A DNA stretch of 36,566 nucleotides from an uncultured Verrucomicrobiae bacterium (GTDB lineage Bacteria > Verrucomicrobiota > Verrucomicrobiia > Verrucomicrobiales > Akkermansiaceae). A model generated the notes under the pieces. The model saw only the letters and a program-made list of their open reading frames with translations. It was not told the DNA's origin and searched no databases. This document shows, in pieces, positions 24,007 to 31,845 of the stretch (its first letter is position 1; every line of letters begins with the position of its first letter). The stretch lies in the NCBI GenBank assembly GCA_937957985.1, contig CALGOH010000234.1:1-36566 (forward strand). The letters are read 5' to 3'. Made by a program: the position numbers and the translations under genes.

Positions 24007-24809
24007 GATGAGGCAGGATCTTCCGGAAGATGGTCGATGCAATACTCGGTTCCGTCCGTCATGGTGCGGAAGTCGAGTTCGGGGTCGGTGAGTTCCGTGC
24101 GCCCGCATTGGTCGCAGCGGTGGAAGGCATCGTCCTCGGGCGCGGCCTGCCGTTCGAACTTGCGCCGCCGGACGCCGGCCTCGATCAGCGTCTTTCGGTT
24201 GCCGAGGTAGGCGGGCAAAACCCAGAGGGCATAGGGGAAGGTGACCGCGAGCAGCAGCAGGAAGGCCGGGGGAAAGGTCAGGCCCGAGAACACCAGCAAA
24301 CCCAGGGCCACCCAGGCGAGGAACCTCACCTGGAGCGGCAGAATGAAGAACATCAGGAACTCATGCCGGGGAAAATGGGTGGCGAAGGCGAAGAACATCG
24401 AGGTGAAGAGGTAGCGGCCGGCCCCGCCCTCGGGCACGGGCAGGAACCACAGCGCCACCCCCAACGAGACCCAGCACACCAGGACGTAGAGCGTGATCCG
24501 CGTGGTGCTCCAGACCGCTTCGAGCGAGTTGTCGATCAGGAACGCGATCATCACCGCGAAGAAGAAGAACAACGCGCCGAACGGACTGAACCCGATGCCG
24601 GGATCGAAAATGAACGTCGCGATCCGCCACCATTCGCCGTCGAGGATGGCCGCCCGGTCGAAGGCGACGGCGGAGGCGATTCCCGGATCGGCGAGCTGTG
24701 AGGCGAAGACGATGGCACCGAGCAGCGTGATCCACTTGAAAATCCCGGGGAAGGCGATCCAGTGGAGCCGGTTCTCGATTCGTTCAAGCCAGCGCATGGG
24801 GCGGAGCAT
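24003..24809 (-). CDS. Rhomboid-like membrane protein with C-terminal zinc-ribbon-like tail
   Basis: 268 residues from the ATG at 24809; the ATG at 24797 (MRWLERIENRLHW) is an alternative. The early part resembles the rhomboid N-terminus (FPGIFKWITLLGAIVF, then GEWWRIATFIFDPG), with about six transmembrane helices, but there is no GxSx catalytic serine motif, so protease activity is unlikely. The soluble tail has CDQCGRTE and YCIDHL, a plausible C-x2-C...C-x2-H zinc site. The stop overlaps the sufS start by 4 bp. The function is unknown; the coupling to sufS is only positional. Confidence 0.75.
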   Translation of the reverse strand: MLRPMRWLERIENRLHWIAFPGIFKWITLLGAIVFASQLADPGIASAVAFDRAAILDGEWWRIATFIFDPGIGFSPFGALFFFFAVMIAFLIDNSLEAVWSTTRITLYVLVCWVSLGVALWFLPVPEGGAGRYLFTSMFFAFATHFPRHEFLMFFILPLQVRFLAWVALGLLVFSGLTFPPAFLLLLAVTFPYALWVLPAYLGNRKTLIEAGVRRRKFERQAAPEDDAFHRCDQCGRTELTDPELDFRTMTDGTEYCIDHLPEDPASS

Positions 24810-24840
24810 CCGGCGTGAGGGCGGATGGGCAAGGGAAATA

Positions 24841-24924
24841 GGAGGCGGGGCGCCCCCGCCCCGCGAAGGACGAGGAGAGGTGCGAACCGGCTCTCAGGTC
24901 GTGGGGCGGGGGCGCCCCACCTCC
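24841..24924. repeat. Intergenic element with inverted hairpin ends (type 2, copy B), abutting the rpoD stop
   Basis: Terminal inverted repeats of 24 nt at 24841-24864 and 24901-24924 agree at 22 of 24 positions when read inward. The two differences (positions 6 and 23 of the unit: C-G in one, T-A in the other) are partners in the same hairpin. The start GGAGGCGGGGCGCC matches the copy at 18963. The element ends 3 bp beyond the rpoD stop codon, so it would form the 3' end of the rpoD transcript. Confidence 0.75.
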
Positions 24925-24927
24925 GGA

Positions 24928-26907
24928 TCACATCCCCGGCAGCTCGATGAAGCCCTCGAGCTTCCGGATGCGGGTGGGGTGGCGCATCTTGCGCAATGCC
25001 TTGGCCTCGATCTGGCGGATCCGCTCGCGGGTGACCTGGAACTGGCGACCGACCTCCTCAAGGGTGCGGCTGTAGCCGTCCTTGAGGCCGAAGCGCTGCT
25101 CGAGCACCTCGCGCTCGCGCTCGGTGAGCGTGCACAGCACGTCGCCGATCTTCTCCTTGAGCATCGCGAAGCCGGCCTCCTCCATCGGGTTCTCGGCGGC
25201 CTTGTCCTCGATGAAGTCGCCGAACGACGTGTCGTCGGAGTCGCCGACCGGGGCCTGCAGCGAGATCGGCTGCTGGGCCATCTTGAGGACCGCGCGCACG
25301 CGCTCGACGGGAAGGTGGATCTCCTCCGCGATCTCCTCCGGGGAAGGCTCGCGGCCGTATTCCTGGACGAGCTGCTTCTGGACGCGCATCAGCTTGTTGA
25401 TCGTCTCGATCATGTGGACCGGGATGCGGATCGTCCGCGCCTGGTCGGCGATCGAGCGGGTGATCGCCTGGCGGATCCACCACGTCGCGTAGGTCGAGAA
25501 CTTGTAGCCGCGGCGGTACTCGAATTTCTCGACCGCCTTCATCAGGCCCATGTTGCCCTCCTGGATGAGGTCGAGGAAGGAGAGGCCGCGGTTGGTGTAT
25601 TTCTTCGCGATCGAGATCACGAGCCGCAGGTTGGCCTCGACCATCTCCGTCTTGGCCTTGAGCGCCTCGCGCAACCAGTGGCGGAGCTGCTTGTTGGTCT
25701 CGTCGAAGTCCTCGGCGGTGTGCCACGAGCGTTGCTGGAGTTCGCGGACCTTGGTCTGGTACTCCTTGTTCTTCGGCGTTGATTTCAACTTCCGTCCGTA
25801 CTTCCAGAACTTCGCCTGGAATTCCTCGACCTGTTCGCAGAAGTCCTCGGTGACCTTCTGCTTGAAGTAGAATCGCGAGTAGACGCGGTGGAGCGTCTGG
25901 AGGTTCTTCTCGAACTTGTCCTGCAGCTTCTTCTTGCCGCGCGGCGCCTTGGCGGAGAGCTGGCGGAAGATGGTGTCGTTCTCCTCGTGGAGCTGCCGGA
26001 GCTGGTCGCAGAGCTTCGAAAGGCTCTTCATGTAGCGCTCGCGCGACTCGATCTTCTTGTCGAGGATCACGCGGTCGAAGCGCTCCTTGCCGCGGGTGAG
26101 CTTGTCGGCGAGTTCGAGATAGCTGTCGGCGACGAAGCCGAAGAGGTGAAGCTGCTTGGCGACCTCGATCTCGGCGTCCTCGATGCGCTTGGAGATCTCG
26201 ACCTCCTGCTCGCGGGTAAGCAGCGGCACCTGGCCCATCTGCTTGAGATACATGCGGACCGGGTCGTCGAGGATGTCGAGCTTCTGGTCCTTGGTCTCGG
26301 CCGCGTCGTCGTCACCGGACTCGCGCTTCTTGTCCTTGAAGCGGTCGACCTCGGAGGCGTCGATGATGTCGAACTCCATGTCGCGGAGCTGCTGCATGAT
26401 CGCCTCGACGTCGGAGGGTTCGACGAGGTCGTTCGGCAGGACCTCGTTGATGTCGTCGTAGGTGAGGTATTCCTGCTCCTTGGCGAGCTTGATGAGTTCG
26501 CGGATCTTCTCCTGGATCTCCGGGGTGTCGATCCGGCGCTTGCCGCCTTCGGCATTGGGATCCTCGCTCTCGGCTGCCTTTGCCGCCGGCTTTACCTCCG
26601 CCGCGGGCTTGGCGTCCTCCGGCTTCTCGGCGGAGGCTTTGCTGGAAGGAGTTTTCTTCGGAGACGCAGGCTTTTTCGCCGGCACCGGCTTCTTCTCCGC
26701 CGCCTTCTTCGGAGCGGCCTTCTTCTTGGCAGGTGCCTTTTTCGGAGCCGCCTTCTTCGGCGCCGCCGGTTTTTTGGCGGGGGCCTTCTTCTTGGGCGCG
26801 GCCTTCTTCGCGGGGGCTTTCTTCTTCACCGCTTTCTTGGCGGTCTTGGGAGTGGCCGTCTTGCGAGCCGCCTTCTTGGCGGTTTTGGTGGCTTTCTTGG
26901 ATGACAT
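24928..26907 (-). CDS. rpoD: Primary sigma factor RpoD with lysine-rich N-terminal extension
   Basis: 659 residues. Residues 1-120 are almost only Lys, Ala and Pro (AKKAAPKKKAPAKKPAAPKK-type units), like histone H1 tails. Region 1.1 follows at about 128-185 (EIQEKIRELIKLAKEQEYLTYDDINEVLP), region 1.2 at 213-250 (DPVRMYLKQMGQVPLLTREQEVEISKRI), a helical non-conserved region to about 420, region 2 at 424-500 (EANLRLVISIAKKYTNRGLSFLDLIQEGNMGL and YKFSTYATWWIRQAITRSIADQARTIRIPVHM), region 3, and region 4 at the end (LTEREREVLEQRFGL...VTRERIRQIEAKALRKMRHP). It lies about 100 bp downstream of dnaG, the conserved bacterial order. Confidence 0.97.
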   Translation of the reverse strand: MSSKKATKTAKKAARKTATPKTAKKAVKKKAPAKKAAPKKKAPAKKPAAPKKAAPKKAPAKKKAAPKKAAEKKPVPAKKPASPKKTPSSKASAEKPEDAKPAAEVKPAAKAAESEDPNAEGGKRRIDTPEIQEKIRELIKLAKEQEYLTYDDINEVLPNDLVEPSDVEAIMQQLRDMEFDIIDASEVDRFKDKKRESGDDDAAETKDQKLDILDDPVRMYLKQMGQVPLLTREQEVEISKRIEDAEIEVAKQLHLFGFVADSYLELADKLTRGKERFDRVILDKKIESRERYMKSLSKLCDQLRQLHEENDTIFRQLSAKAPRGKKKLQDKFEKNLQTLHRVYSRFYFKQKVTEDFCEQVEEFQAKFWKYGRKLKSTPKNKEYQTKVRELQQRSWHTAEDFDETNKQLRHWLREALKAKTEMVEANLRLVISIAKKYTNRGLSFLDLIQEGNMGLMKAVEKFEYRRGYKFSTYATWWIRQAITRSIADQARTIRIPVHMIETINKLMRVQKQLVQEYGREPSPEEIAEEIHLPVERVRAVLKMAQQPISLQAPVGDSDDTSFGDFIEDKAAENPMEEAGFAMLKEKIGDVLCTLTEREREVLEQRFGLKDGYSRTLEEVGRQFQVTRERIRQIEAKALRKMRHPTRIRKLEGFIELPGM

Positions 26908-27007
26908 TGCGGGACGATGGAGACGCCGGGATAGACCTCACCCATTAGCGGGCGGATCTGCCGTGGGCGGAAACGCGGGCGGAACATTTCCGGACGTAGT
27001 GCCCCGG

Positions 27008-28897
27008 TCAAGGTTTTCTTTCGTCGCGAAAACCCTCTTTTTTCCAAGGTTTTCGCGTCTCGCGACGGCGGCTGCGCGGAGCGAAGCGGTCGTTGGTGAG
27101 CGCACGGGCGGGCAGGCCGGCGAGCAGCTCGGCGATCTCCTTGGCGCGCTCGAAGAGCCTGGCCACTTCCTCGGCACCGAGTTTCGGGTCGTTGAGCGCG
27201 GCCTTGATCCGGGCGTCCTCCTTCTCCAGCGCGAGCGCCGAGGCGTCGGCGAGGGTCTGGGTGGCGCCGGCCACGGGATCGTCGGGCGGCGGGTCGCTGA
27301 AGGACGGGTCGGAGACCAGCGCGAGGCGGTCGGACTCGGGCAGGTCGGAGAGAAATCCGTTCACCGAGGCGGGGGATGTCGGGTCGGGGCGGTGGGAAAG
27401 GACGGCCTGAAGGATGCCCACCCCGTCGAGCTGCTCCTGGAGTTCATGGATGGTTTCGAACTGCTCGCCGAGCCAGTCGCGCGCCTCGGCCGAGTGGAGC
27501 GCGAGCGAGCACAGCGCGCCGATGCGGCCGTCGAGCGGCGAGGGCTCGACGACGGCGGCGGTCTTTTCCTCACTCTGCTCGAAGCGTCGGCGCCTCGGGT
27601 TTTTCGCGGCCCGGCGGGCGCGGGTGACGGCGGCCTGCAGATCGGGCGCCCCGATGCGCAGGCGGGTGGCGAGGTGCTGGATGAGGGTTTCCCGGGAAAC
27701 GTCGTCCTGGATCACGGCGAGCTGGGCCGCGGACTCGTCGATGAAGGTCGAACGCCGGAACGGGTCGGTGAGGTCGCCGGAGAGACGCACCCGGAAGTCG
27801 AAGAAGCTGCCCGCCTGGCTGAGCAGTTCGCGGAAGGCCTCGACGCCGTTCGCCTTGATGAAGGAATCGGGATCCTCGCCCGGGGGCATCGAGACGACCT
27901 TCACCGCGATGCCGTCGGCGGCGAGCGTGAGGAAGGCGCTTTCGACCGCCTTGTTGCCGGCGGTGTCCGAGTCGTAGCAGAGGATGGCGGTCTTGGTGTA
28001 GCGCCGCAGGGTGCGCGCGTGCTGGGCGGGGAAGGCGGTGCCGAGCGGAGCGATGGCGTTGGCGATGCCCCGTTCCTGGCAGGCGATGGCGTCGATCTGC
28101 CCCTCGCAGATGAGCACCGCCTTTTCGTCCATGATGCCCTTGCGCGCCTTGTCGAGGCCGAAGAGGACGTTCGACTTCTTGAACAGCGGCGTCTCGGGTG
28201 TGTTGACGTATTTGCCCTCCTTCGGGTTGTCCTCGAGCTGGCGCCCGGAGAAACCGATCACGTCCCCATAGTCGTTGGCGATGGGGAACATCAGGCGGTT
28301 GCGGAAGTAGAAGTAGGAGCCGCGCGGTCCGGTCTTGATGATGCCTGCCTCGGCGAGGTCGCGTCCGCGCAGGCCCTCCTGCTTCGCCCACTGGACGAAC
28401 ATTTCCCTCGGTGGGGCCCAGCCGATCTGCCATTTTTCCGCGGTCTCGCGGGTGAAACCGCGGTTCTTGAGGTAGTCTCGGTAGTTGTCCGACTACAGGG
28501 CGGCCAGCAGCAGATCGTGGTAATACTTCGTCAGCTTCCGGTGGAGCTCGAGGAGCTGGCCGCGACGGCGTCGCTCGGCCTCCTCGCGGGGGTCGAGTTC
28601 CTGCTCGACGATGGCGATGCCGGCGCGCTCGCCGAGCTTGCGGACCGCGTCGGCGAAGGGCAGGCCCTCGTACTCGCGGACGAAGCTGATCGCGTCGCCG
28701 CTTTTCTTGCAGCCGAAGCAGTGGAAGAACTGTCGGACCGGGTCGATCGAGAACGATGGCGTCTTTTCGTTGTGGAACGGGCAGAGCGCCTGGAAGCGGG
28801 TACCGGCACGCTTGACCGGCAAGTACTGACCGATCAGGTCCACGATGTCGGTGGCGGCCAGCACCTGTTCGACGGTTTCTCGTGGGATCTGCGGCAC
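27008..28897 (-). CDS. dnaG: DNA primase DnaG, interrupted by an in-frame TAG
   Basis: A 630-codon frame from the GTG at 28897 with TAG at codon 135 (28493-28495). Before it: the CHC2 zinc domain (Cys39, His42, Cys60, Cys63 in CPFHNEKTPSF and FHCFGCKKSGDAISFV) and KLTKYYHDLLLAAL. After it, in the same frame: SDNYRDYLKNRGFTRETAEKWQIGW, the Toprim motifs EGQIDAIA and DSDTAGNKA, and the helicase-interacting C-terminus. Alignment by eye to B. subtilis DnaG over HDLLL...YLKNRGF has equal length, so one substitution (for example GAG to TAG) explains it. Primase is essential, so a sequencing or assembly error, or a mixed population, is likelier than a true loss. rpoD follows. Confidence 0.9.
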
Positions 28898-28921
28898 GGT
28901 GGACTGATGTAATCGGCGCGG

Positions 28922-28935
28922 GGCAAGTTCCAAGT
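28922..28935. repeat. Two reverse copies of the ACTTGGA heptamer upstream of dnaG
   Basis: On the minus strand the site reads ACTTGGA then ACTTGCC, the same unit as the array at 20653-20687. It lies between the dnaG start and the divergent small gene at 29029, so here the repeat is on the 5' side of both genes. Confidence 0.5.
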
Positions 28936-28995
28936 TTCGATTCGCCGGACTCGAAATCGCTTGCGGCTGCCCTGAGCGTCGTAGGGTGCAGATAA

Positions 28996-29011
28996 CGGGA
29001 ATTTTTTCCCG
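28996..29011. promoter_or_regulatory. Palindromic site upstream of the small ORF at 29029
   Basis: CGGGAA-TTTT-TTCCCG is a perfect inverted repeat of 6-bp arms 17 bp before the ATG at 29029. On RNA it forms a short hairpin; on DNA it could be an operator between the divergent dnaG and small-gene transcripts. No convincing -10/-35 pair was found around it. Confidence 0.35.
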
Positions 29012-29028
29012 ATTCGAAACTCCGACGA

Positions 29029-29199
29029 ATGATGAAAGTGGTAAGGAAATCCAAGAACGGCGAGGCCCGCGAGGTGCTGCTGAAGGAATATTTTCTCAAT
29101 GCCTACCTGATTGCGATGCTGCGTCGGGTCGGCGAGGAGGTCGGGAAGCGTTCCGATCGTCCGGCGCGCCTGGCGGAGGCCCGGGTGCCGATCCGCTAA
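29029..29199 (+). CDS. Small basic protein, unknown function
   Basis: A 56-residue frame: it starts MMKVVRKSKNGEAREVLLKE, then YFLNAYLIAMLRRVGEEVGK and ends in ARVPIR with TAA at 29197. Codon choice looks coding (most third positions G or C), and the protein is basic with an amphipathic central helix. It lies divergent from dnaG with a palindrome just upstream. It is too short for homology by eye; a nucleoid-associated or regulatory small protein is conceivable but unsupported. Confidence 0.45.
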   Translation: MMKVVRKSKNGEAREVLLKEYFLNAYLIAMLRRVGEEVGKRSDRPARLAEARVPIR

Positions 29200-29244
29200 G
29201 CGAAGGATTGCCCCCGCGGCACGCGGGGTGCTAGCGTTCCGCCG

Positions 29245-29709
29245 ATGGGACTGGTTTCAGTGCTTCAAACCGCGCTCGGATGGCTGGAGCTGGGGCTCCC
29301 CGAGGACGCGTTGAGGGAGTTGGAGGGGCTCGACGCCCGCGACCGGATGCGCAAGCAGGCGCTGGAGCTGAAACTGGTTGCCCAAATGAAGGCCGAGCGC
29401 TGGAACGCCGGCGCGGACACGGGGCGGCTGCTGTGTTTGCGGGAGCCGAAGGAGCCCCGGTTTTTCATCCATGCGGCGTACTGCCTGCACGAGACGGGGG
29501 ACACCGAAGCCGCCCGCAACTGGCTGATGACGGGTCCCTCGAGCCTGATCGACGACCCCCTCTTTCACTACAACATCGCCTGCTACCATGCCGTGCTCGG
29601 CGAGCCGAAGCGGGCGAGGTCCCACCTGCGGCGCGCGCTCTCGATGGATGAGTCGCTGCGCGGGCGCGCCAGCCAGGACGCCGACCTGGCGACCCTCGGG
29701 GAAATCTGA
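29245..29709 (+). CDS. TPR-like repeat protein
   Basis: 154 residues arranged as helical pairs: LQTALGWLELGLPEDALRELEGL, LKLVAQMKAERWNAGADTGRLL, FFIHAAYCLHETGDTEAARNWLM, FHYNIACYHAVLGEPKRARSHLRRALSMDESLR. The spacing of Trp/Leu, Gly, Ala and Ala in each 34-residue unit is that of tetratricopeptide repeats. It has no signal peptide, so it is cytoplasmic. Such proteins mediate protein contacts. It starts 45 bp after the small gene and lies 53 bp before the serine hydrolase gene. Confidence 0.8.
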   Translation: MGLVSVLQTALGWLELGLPEDALRELEGLDARDRMRKQALELKLVAQMKAERWNAGADTGRLLCLREPKEPRFFIHAAYCLHETGDTEAARNWLMTGPSSLIDDPLFHYNIACYHAVLGEPKRARSHLRRALSMDESLRGRASQDADLATLGEI

Positions 29710-29762
29710 GCCCGGGGAGTTTGGCGGTTGGCAAGCGGGATGGGGGCGGCGAGGGTCCGCGC

Positions 29763-30896
29763 ATGGGAGTTTCGCCGGCGGCCCTCGGGGGGGTGCTCGA
29801 ACAGTTTCACGAAAATTTTCACGACGACGGCGAGCTGGGTGCCTCGGTCAGCGTGTGGTGGCGGGGGACCGAGGTGCTGAACGAGGGGCGCGGTTGGTGC
29901 GAGCGCGACCACCGGAGGAAATGGACGGCGGACACCTTGGTGCCGGTATATTCGGCGACCAAGGGACCGGCATCGGCCACCCTGCTGCTGGCGCTGGACG
30001 AGCGCGGGCTCGGAGTGGAAACCCCGGTGCGCGAGGTGTGGCCGGAGTTTCCGGTGGCCGGAGCGACCTTCGGCGATCTGCTTTCGCATCAGTGCGGCCT
30101 GGCGGCGCTCGATCGGCCGGCCGATGCGTGGGATCACGCGGAGATCGTGGCCGCGATCGAGGCGCAGGCGCCGGCATGGCGTCCGGGCGAGGGACACGGC
30201 TATCATCCGCGGACCTTCGGCCCGCTGGTCGATGAGCCGGTGCGGCGGCTCACGGGGATGTCTCTCGGCGCCTTCTGGAACGAGCGGGTGGCCGGGCCGC
30301 TGGGGCTGGAATTCTGGATTGGCCTGCCGGAAAGCGAGTTCGCGCGGGTGGCCGAGCTGCACCCGGGGCGTGCCAAGGTGGGGGAGAGCGACGCGCTGTT
30401 CTACAAGGAGTTCGCGCGCGAGGGCAGCCTCACCTTCCGGTCCTTCCGCTCGCCGACCGGATTCCGTTCGGTGCGCGAGATGAATGATCCGAAGGCGTGG
30501 CAGGCCGGCTTTCCCGCCAAGGGCGGCGTCGGCACCGCCAGCGCGCTGGCGAAATTCTACCAGGTGGCGATCGGCGCGATGCCCGGGCCCTTCAGCGGGC
30601 GGGTGCTCGAGGCGCTGGGCACGCGGCGCATCGAGGGCGACGACCGTGTGCTGATGCAGCCGACCGCCTTTTCCGCCGGCTGCCAGATGGATCCGCTCGA
30701 CGCGGATGGCGGCAAGATCCGGCACCTCTACGGTCCGGAGGTGGGCGCCTTCGGGCATCCGGGTGCGGGGGGCAGCCACGGCTTCGGCGATCCGGAAAAC
30801 GGGATCAGCTTCGCCTACACGATGAACCAGATGGAGCTGAGCGTGCTGCCCGGCCGCAAGAGCACGGCGATGATCGACCGGCTCTACGCCGAGTAG
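29763..30896 (+). CDS. Serine hydrolase of the beta-lactamase/EstB family
   Basis: 377 residues from the ATG at 29763. The SxxK motif is SATK at 64-67 (PVYSATKG), giving nucleophile Ser64 and Lys67. The second catalytic residue is probably Tyr147 (GHGYHPRTFG), and the third element is the HPGAGGSHGFGDPENGISFAYTMNQM block near the end, as in class C-like esterases. There is no signal peptide, so it acts in the cytoplasm as an esterase or peptidase rather than a beta-lactamase. Its last 13 bases overlap the convergent methyltransferase gene. Confidence 0.88.
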   Translation: MGVSPAALGGVLEQFHENFHDDGELGASVSVWWRGTEVLNEGRGWCERDHRRKWTADTLVPVYSATKGPASATLLLALDERGLGVETPVREVWPEFPVAGATFGDLLSHQCGLAALDRPADAWDHAEIVAAIEAQAPAWRPGEGHGYHPRTFGPLVDEPVRRLTGMSLGAFWNERVAGPLGLEFWIGLPESEFARVAELHPGRAKVGESDALFYKEFAREGSLTFRSFRSPTGFRSVREMNDPKAWQAGFPAKGGVGTASALAKFYQVAIGAMPGPFSGRVLEALGTRRIEGDDRVLMQPTAFSAGCQMDPLDADGGKIRHLYGPEVGAFGHPGAGGSHGFGDPENGISFAYTMNQMELSVLPGRKSTAMIDRLYAE

Positions 30897-31492
30897 CGAA
30901 ACAGCGCCAGACGGCGGTCGACCGACTTTCCCGGGGCGTCCGGGAGGGGGCGGGAGGCGGGATGGACGAGGTCGGCGACCGGACGGGCACCGAGCTGGCG
31001 GAGGCAGGCGCTGGCGAGGTCGTGCTCGCGGTCGAAATACGAGGTGATCGCCAGCCGTCCACCGGGTTTCAGCGCGCCGAGCGCGTGGCGGTAGAGGCGC
31101 GTCCAGACCTCCGGGTCGTTCCAGAAGTTCTGGTGGCGGATGAAGGTGAAGTCGAAGCGCGGGAGCTGGCGCATCCGGTCGATCCGCGAGGCGTCTCCGC
31201 TGCGGAAATCGAGTTCCTGGCCCGGTTGGCGGGCCGGGAGCCAGCGGTTGCGGGCCTCGTCGATTTCCGGTGCCCGGAGGTCGATGCCCACGAGGAACAG
31301 CGGCGCGCCGGCCGGGGCGAGCGCCTCGACCAGCACGCCGGTCTCGTCCGCCCGGCCGCAGGCGAGATTGAGCACCGCGGCCGGGCTGGGCGGCGCCCAG
31401 TCGGCGGCCTTCAGGCCCAGATCCAGCAGCCGTCCGAGCCGGGCGACGTCCCCGTCGATGCCGGGATAGCTGAAAGGGCGGGCCGGACGCAT
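30884..31492 (-). CDS. SAM-dependent methyltransferase (class I)
   Basis: 202 residues from the ATG at 31492 (MRPARPFSYPGIDGD); an upstream ATG at 31528 adds 12 residues. SAM-binding motif I is AVLNLACGRADE, the acidic ribose-binding loop is LVGIDLRAPEID, and motif III-like GALKPGGRLAITSYF follows FDFTFIRHQNFWND. These place it among Rossmann-fold methyltransferases. The RHQN signature resembles some CheR-type or small-molecule enzymes, but the substrate is unknown. Convergent overlap with the serine hydrolase gene. Confidence 0.82.
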   Translation of the reverse strand: MRPARPFSYPGIDGDVARLGRLLDLGLKAADWAPPSPAAVLNLACGRADETGVLVEALAPAGAPLFLVGIDLRAPEIDEARNRWLPARQPGQELDFRSGDASRIDRMRQLPRFDFTFIRHQNFWNDPEVWTRLYRHALGALKPGGRLAITSYFDREHDLASACLRQLGARPVADLVHPASRPLPDAPGKSVDRRLALFRYSA

Positions 31493-31845
31493 GAGGGCGG
31501 GTCTCGGGGAGCCGGATCGATGAATCAAGGCCGAATCTCCGGCAGGCGGCGTGAAAGGGTGATCAAGCCAGGGAGGAATGGGTTGCTTGATGGAGAGGAT
31601 TCAAAGGATGGACATGATGAGATCTGAAATCTGTCGCTTCGACGGCGCGCGGCTCCTCCTGCGAGAGGCCGGAGACCGGGAGCGGGCTCCCATTCATCCT
31701 GTCCATCAAGTCCATCATGCTCCCCAATTCCCGGCGCCCCGCATCATTCCATCCCCAGCTTGATCGCCCTGCGACGCACGGAGCATTTTGGGATTTGTCC
31801 GGGCCGGACGGGTCTGATAGCTCCCTTGCTTTCCCGCATAAATCC
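31493..31845. other. Intergenic stretch with no gene seen
   Basis: 353 bp between the divergent methyltransferase and phosphotransferase genes. I see no convincing coding frame. It contains a pair of inverted 9-nt-period arrays (described separately) and a pyrimidine-rich stretch just upstream of the ATG at 31846, but no clear promoter. Confidence 0.5.
31587..31718. repeat. Inverted 9-nt-period arrays (GATGGAC family)
   Basis: Left arm 31587-31622: four nonamers TTGATGGAG, AGGATTCAA, AGGATGGAC, ATGATGAGA. Right arm 31692-31718, on the other strand: ATGATGGAC, TTGATGGAC, AGGATGAAT. The arms can pair imperfectly around a 69-bp centre. I recall similar GGATGGAC/GTCCATC phrases between genes in Verrucomicrobiota genomes. 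Confidence 0.6.

Noticed and set aside
28493..28495. Recoding of TAG as an amino acid (for example pyrrolysine)
   Set aside because: TAG ends infB and rbfA normally in the same window, and no downstream structure supports recoding. A base change is simpler.
26462..28912. 816-codon plus-strand frame
   Set aside because: Antisense to rpoD and dnaG; the repetitive Phe/Ala/Gly start reflects the Lys/Ala/Pro-rich sigma tail.
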